A stretch of 64,000 nucleotides of DNA, from assembly GCF_000513295.1 (NCBI RefSeq), contig NC_023065.1:2898501-2962500 (forward strand), in the 5' to 3' direction. Within the stretch, counting starts at the first letter, position 1. Each line of letters starts with the position of its first letter. Source of the stretch: Magnetospirillum gryphiswaldense MSR-1 v2 (GTDB taxonomy: Bacteria; Pseudomonadota; Alphaproteobacteria; Rhodospirillales; Magnetospirillaceae). The notes beneath the pieces were generated by a model. That model had not been told where the DNA came from and ran no database searches. It saw nothing but the letters and a program-made list of their open reading frames with translations. The position numbers were made by a program, and so were the translations under genes. Shown here one piece after another: positions 61,435 through 64,000 of this stretch.

Positions 61435-62382
61435 TCAGAACCAGCGTTTGCGCTTGAACCAGATCATCACCGCGGCGGTAAAGCCGACCATGCCCAGCAA
61501 TATCCACCAGAAGGCCTTGCCGTCGTCCAGACCGGGCAGGCCGGCCACATTCATGCCGAACAGGCCGGTGACCAGATTGAGCGGCAGCATCACCGCCGAC
61601 AGCACCGACAGAATGTAAAGATTGCGGCCCGAGCGTTCGGCCGAGCGGGCGGCGAATTCGTCGTGCAACAGGCGCGATTGCTCGACGCAATCCTGCAAAT
61701 CGCCCATGGCCCGCTCGATCCGGGCCAACAAAGGCTCGAAGCGCTCGCCCTCTTCGTCCTTGACCCAGGCCGGCAGGGTGTTTTGCAGGCGGGCGAACAA
61801 TTGCCGCAACGGCATGGCGCGGCGGCGCAGTTTGATGGCCTCGCGGCGGATGGCGCCCAGTTCGCCGGCGACGCCGTCGACGGCATCGTCCAGCACCATG
61901 TCTTCCAAGGCGTCGAAGCGGCGACGCACCTTGCGGCCAAAGGCCTCCAGATCGGTGATGATTTCTTCCAGCAGATGAAAGAACAGCGCCGGCGCGGTGG
62001 GGGGCGCCTCGCCCACCTGCAGACGAAAGCGCAGGCGGTCGGTGGCGGCCAAAGGGCGCCAGCGTCCGGTGACCAACCGGTTGGCTTCCAGCCACACATG
62101 GACTTCCGCCAACTCGCCGCCATCGGCGTCGAAATCGCGCTGGCGGTCCTCCAGCACGATCAGGCAGCCATTGCCGAACACTTGGGCGCCCGGCTCCTCG
62201 TTGCGGTCCAGCATCATCGAGGCCAGTTGCGGCGGCAGGCCCGATTGCCGCAACAGCCATTGCCGCCCCGGCTCGGTGGCGAAATTGACGTGGATCCAGA
62301 CGAAATCAGCCACCGCCGCCGCATCGGTCAGCGGGCGGAACGGCTGCGCCTTGCCGTCCTTGACGGCGAAGGCATAGACCAT
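61435..62382 (-). CDS. zntB: CorA/ZntB-family divalent metal transporter
   Basis: 315-aa protein with a long cytoplasmic alpha/beta and helical domain and two C-terminal membrane helices. The signature GMN is in TGLFGMNVAGLPGL between them. WIHVNFATEPGRQWLL and LEDRQRDFDADG are typical of the ZntB subgroup. It carries Zn, Mg, Ni or Co; the direction is not certain. ATG 62382 with GAGG 5 nt upstream is chosen; the frame is open to 62490. Its 3' end faces the DGK-like gene, 39 nt away. Confidence 0.88.
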   Translation of the reverse strand: MVYAFAVKDGKAQPFRPLTDAAAVADFVWIHVNFATEPGRQWLLRQSGLPPQLASMMLDRNEEPGAQVFGNGCLIVLEDRQRDFDADGGELAEVHVWLEANRLVTGRWRPLAATDRLRFRLQVGEAPPTAPALFFHLLEEIITDLEAFGRKVRRRFDALEDMVLDDAVDGVAGELGAIRREAIKLRRRAMPLRQLFARLQNTLPAWVKDEEGERFEPLLARIERAMGDLQDCVEQSRLLHDEFAARSAERSGRNLYILSVLSAVMLPLNLVTGLFGMNVAGLPGLDDGKAFWWILLGMVGFTAAVMIWFKRKRWF

Positions 62383-62495
62383 GCCGGCCTCGCCCAGCGA
62401 GGATGCAACGGGGGGATTGGCGACGGCCAAGATTGCGGGCTCCGGGTTGGGGGCGGTGCGCCCCCTGTATGGGTCAGCCGGCCCCGGCAATCAAG

Positions 62496-62984
62496 TTACG
62501 AATGCAGCCAGCGCAGCCGTGCCGCCTCGTGCAGTTCGGTGGCCGGGACATGGCGGGCGAGATCGGTGAAATACTGGCGGATCGCCGCCGCGCCGCCTTC
62601 CAATCGCGGAATCGGCCCCGGGCGGAGGCTTAATTGATGGCTGCTCAGCCAGCGCCGTTCCGCCTCGGCCTCGGGTTGGACGAAAATGACGTCGCCGTTG
62701 TCGGCCCGGCGGGCCAGCAAGGTGATGCGACGCTCCGCCTGATAATCGACCAGATAAAGCCCGTTGGCCAAAGGCTCCAGCCGCGCCACGCCGCCGGCGC
62801 CGATGACGAAGCCGCTCTGATCGCCATCCCAGCGGATATCCACCTGGGTGCCGTCGTCGCGGCCATAAACACCATCACGCCAGCCGGGCAGCGCGCTTCC
62901 ATTCTCGACCACCGGCGGCGACACCTGATAACAGGCCGATAAGAACAGGCCGACCAGCACCAAAACCCAAGACGCACGCGGCAT
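62496..62984 (-). CDS. Small predicted lipoprotein
   Basis: 162-aa protein with a lipobox: LVLVGLFLSAC, where Cys is about residue 18. The mature part is a compact beta-rich domain (GVYGRDDGTQVDIRWDGDQS, ANGLYLVDYQAERRITLLAR) followed by a helical C terminus with RQYFTDLARHVPATELHEAA. The function is unknown. Three nearby in-frame ATGs exist; 62984 has the best spacing from GGGGA. Lgt (30.5 kb) would be the lipidating enzyme. Confidence 0.75.
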   Translation of the reverse strand: MPRASWVLVLVGLFLSACYQVSPPVVENGSALPGWRDGVYGRDDGTQVDIRWDGDQSGFVIGAGGVARLEPLANGLYLVDYQAERRITLLARRADNGDVIFVQPEAEAERRWLSSHQLSLRPGPIPRLEGGAAAIRQYFTDLARHVPATELHEAARLRWLHS

Positions 62985-63142
62985 GTTCATTCCCCGGATC
63001 AAAGCGAAAGCAGGACCAAACTAGGCGCCATCCCCGCGTCCGACCTTGACAACGGGCAAGCGTAGTAGCGGGGTGTTACCCGTTGCGCCGCTGGTAATAC
63101 CATAATGCCGCCCACAACCATAATCACAGGGAGGGCCGCAAC

Positions 63143-63727
63143 ATGGCCGCCAAGAAAGTTCTGATGATCGTCGGCGATTATGCCGAGGATTATGAAACCA
63201 TGGTGCCGTTTCAAATCCTGCTTGCCGTCGGCCATGCCGTCGATGCCGTCTGTCCGGGCAAAACCACGGGCCAGCAGGTCCGCACCGCCATCCACGATTT
63301 CGAGGGCGACCAGACCTACAGCGAAAAGCGCGGTCACAATTTCACCCTGAACGCCGATTTCGCCGCCGCCCGCGTCGTCGATTATGACGCCCTGGTCATC
63401 CCCGGCGGTCGGGCGCCGGAATATCTGCGCCTGGATGCGGCGGTACTGGATCTGGTCCGCGCCTTCGATAGCGCGGCCAAGCCCATCGCCGCCATCTGTC
63501 ACGGCGCCCAATTGCTGGCCGCCGCCGGCATCCTGAAGGGCAAGCGGGTATCCGCCTATCCGGCCTGCGCCCCCGAAGTCACCCTGGCCGGCGGCCTCTA
63601 CGCCGACATCGCTATCGACGGCGCCGTCACCGACGGCCATCTGGTCACCGCCCCGGCCTGGCCCGCTCATCCGGCCTGGATGGCCCAGTTCCTGGCGGTT
63701 TTGGGGACCAAAATCAGCCATGGCTGA
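63143..63727 (+). CDS. DJ-1/PfpI-family protein
   Basis: 194 aa, a glutamine amidotransferase-like fold. The catalytic-type Cys is in [10 protein letters not shown] (about residue 118, nucleophile elbow), and the conserved Glu is in [12 protein letters not shown] near residue 16. [17 protein letters not shown] is a family pattern. Members include proteases, glyoxalases and protein or nucleotide deglycases; which applies here is not known. AGGGAGG lies about 9 nt before the ATG. There is no signal peptide, so it is cytosolic. Confidence 0.9.
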   Translation: MAAKKVLMIVGDYAEDYETMVPFQILLAVGHAVDAVCPGKTTGQQVRTAIHDFEGDQTYSEKRGHNFTLNADFAAARVVDYDALVIPGGRAPEYLRLDAAVLDLVRAFDSAAKPIAAICHGAQLLAAAGILKGKRVSAYPACAPEVTLAGGLYADIAIDGAVTDGHLVTAPAWPAHPAWMAQFLAVLGTKISHG

Positions 63728-63769
63728 GGTATGCTGACGACCACCCGCTTTTTGCCGCCGGAGGCCGTC

Positions 63770-64000
63770 ATGTGCGACATCTACGCCAGCACCGACCCGT
63801 CGCTCTATCAAAGCGTGGCGCGGTCGGTGCGCATCGGCGGCGTCGTCACCAGCATCAAGGTCGAGCGGCACTTTTGGCAGATTCTCGAGGACATCGCCGC
63901 CGAGGGAGGACTGAGCCTGCCGCAGTTCCTGACCCAATTGCACGACGAAGTGATCGAACGACGTGGCGAGATCGGCAATTTCGCCTCGTTGTTGCGCGTG
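63770..64000 (+). CDS. Ribbon-helix-helix domain protein, 3' end outside the window
   Basis: Partial frame of 77 codons beginning MCDIYASTDPSLYQ, with the RHH core VRIGGVVTSIKVERHFWQIL and EGGLSLPQFLTQLHDEVIE. Such alphaproteobacterial proteins (RHH_4) are probable DNA-binding regulators. GGAGG lies about 4 nt before ATG 63770. The stop codon is beyond the right edge. Confidence 0.82.
   Translation, partial: MCDIYASTDPSLYQSVARSVRIGGVVTSIKVERHFWQILEDIAAEGGLSLPQFLTQLHDEVIERRGEIGNFASLLRV

Overview
This window looks like chromosomal DNA of a GC-rich alphaproteobacterium, most likely a Rhodospirillaceae member close to Magnetospirillum or Rhodospirillum. That assignment is an inference from the protein families present (fbc-type bc1 operon, NapC and CxxCH cytochromes, an mtnP-mtnA-aldolase cluster laid out as in Rhodospirillum rubrum, a UbiK protein, an alphaproteobacterial ribbon-helix-helix protein). 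No database search was possible. Nearly all of the sequence is coding; there are no insertion sequences, phage genes, CRISPR arrays or rRNA genes. One tRNA gene, tRNA-Leu(GAG), is present.

Layout. 1-1.7 kb: end of a sulfonate-type ABC transporter (ssuA, partial ssuC). 2-3.8 kb: convergent cobalamin genes cobK and cbiD. 3.8-6.4 kb: hotdog thioesterase, enoyl-CoA hydratase, RodZ-like protein. 6.4-11.3 kb: minus-strand chain uvrC-pgsA-mobB-moeA-moaD-moaE, several genes overlapping by 4 nt. 11.3-11.7 kb: the only gene-free stretch above 300 nt. 11.7-25.5 kb: FolM-like reductase, then a minus-strand unit made of a giant 3,691-residue repeat and RTX protein followed by two Ser/Thr-kinase-like genes, the second of which has lost its catalytic aspartate. 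25.5-29.4 kb: uvrB, proC, YbjN-like gene, ubiK. 29.5-35.8 kb: plus-strand run hldD, lgt, midA-like, pgeF, small ORF, lipoprotein, prs, reductase. 35.8-37 kb: two methyltransferases. 37.1-39.7 kb: petABC. 39.8-43 kb: two-component system, diheme cytochrome, tetraheme NapC-type cytochrome. 43.1-46.1 kb: methylthioadenosine salvage by the DHAP shunt type of pathway. 46.1-48.6 kb: MarR and OmpR/EnvZ-like regulators, divergent from an ilvE-type aminotransferase. 49.8-51.5 kb: a chemoreceptor with a heme-binding motif in its sensor domain. 52-54.7 kb: tRNA-Leu, lipB, pgi. 54.8-58.5 kb: an ECF nickel/cobalt transporter (K-M-L-Q-O) plus a 94-residue protein that is 39% histidine. 58.5-61.4 kb: glycosyltransferase, PlcP/LpxH-like metallophosphoesterase and diacylglycerol-kinase-like gene, possibly a lipid-remodelling set. 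61.4-64 kb: CorA/ZntB transporter, lipoprotein, DJ-1 family protein and a truncated RHH gene.

The best candidate for something undescribed is the 12.5-25.4 kb unit. A type I-secreted giant protein carries eight near-identical 97-residue modules, ten exact-length 19-residue repeats and a His/Gly linker. Its stop codon overlaps the start of a predicted active kinase, and a predicted pseudokinase follows. The pairing suggests kinase control of a surface adhesin, but that function is inferred only from gene order and overlap.
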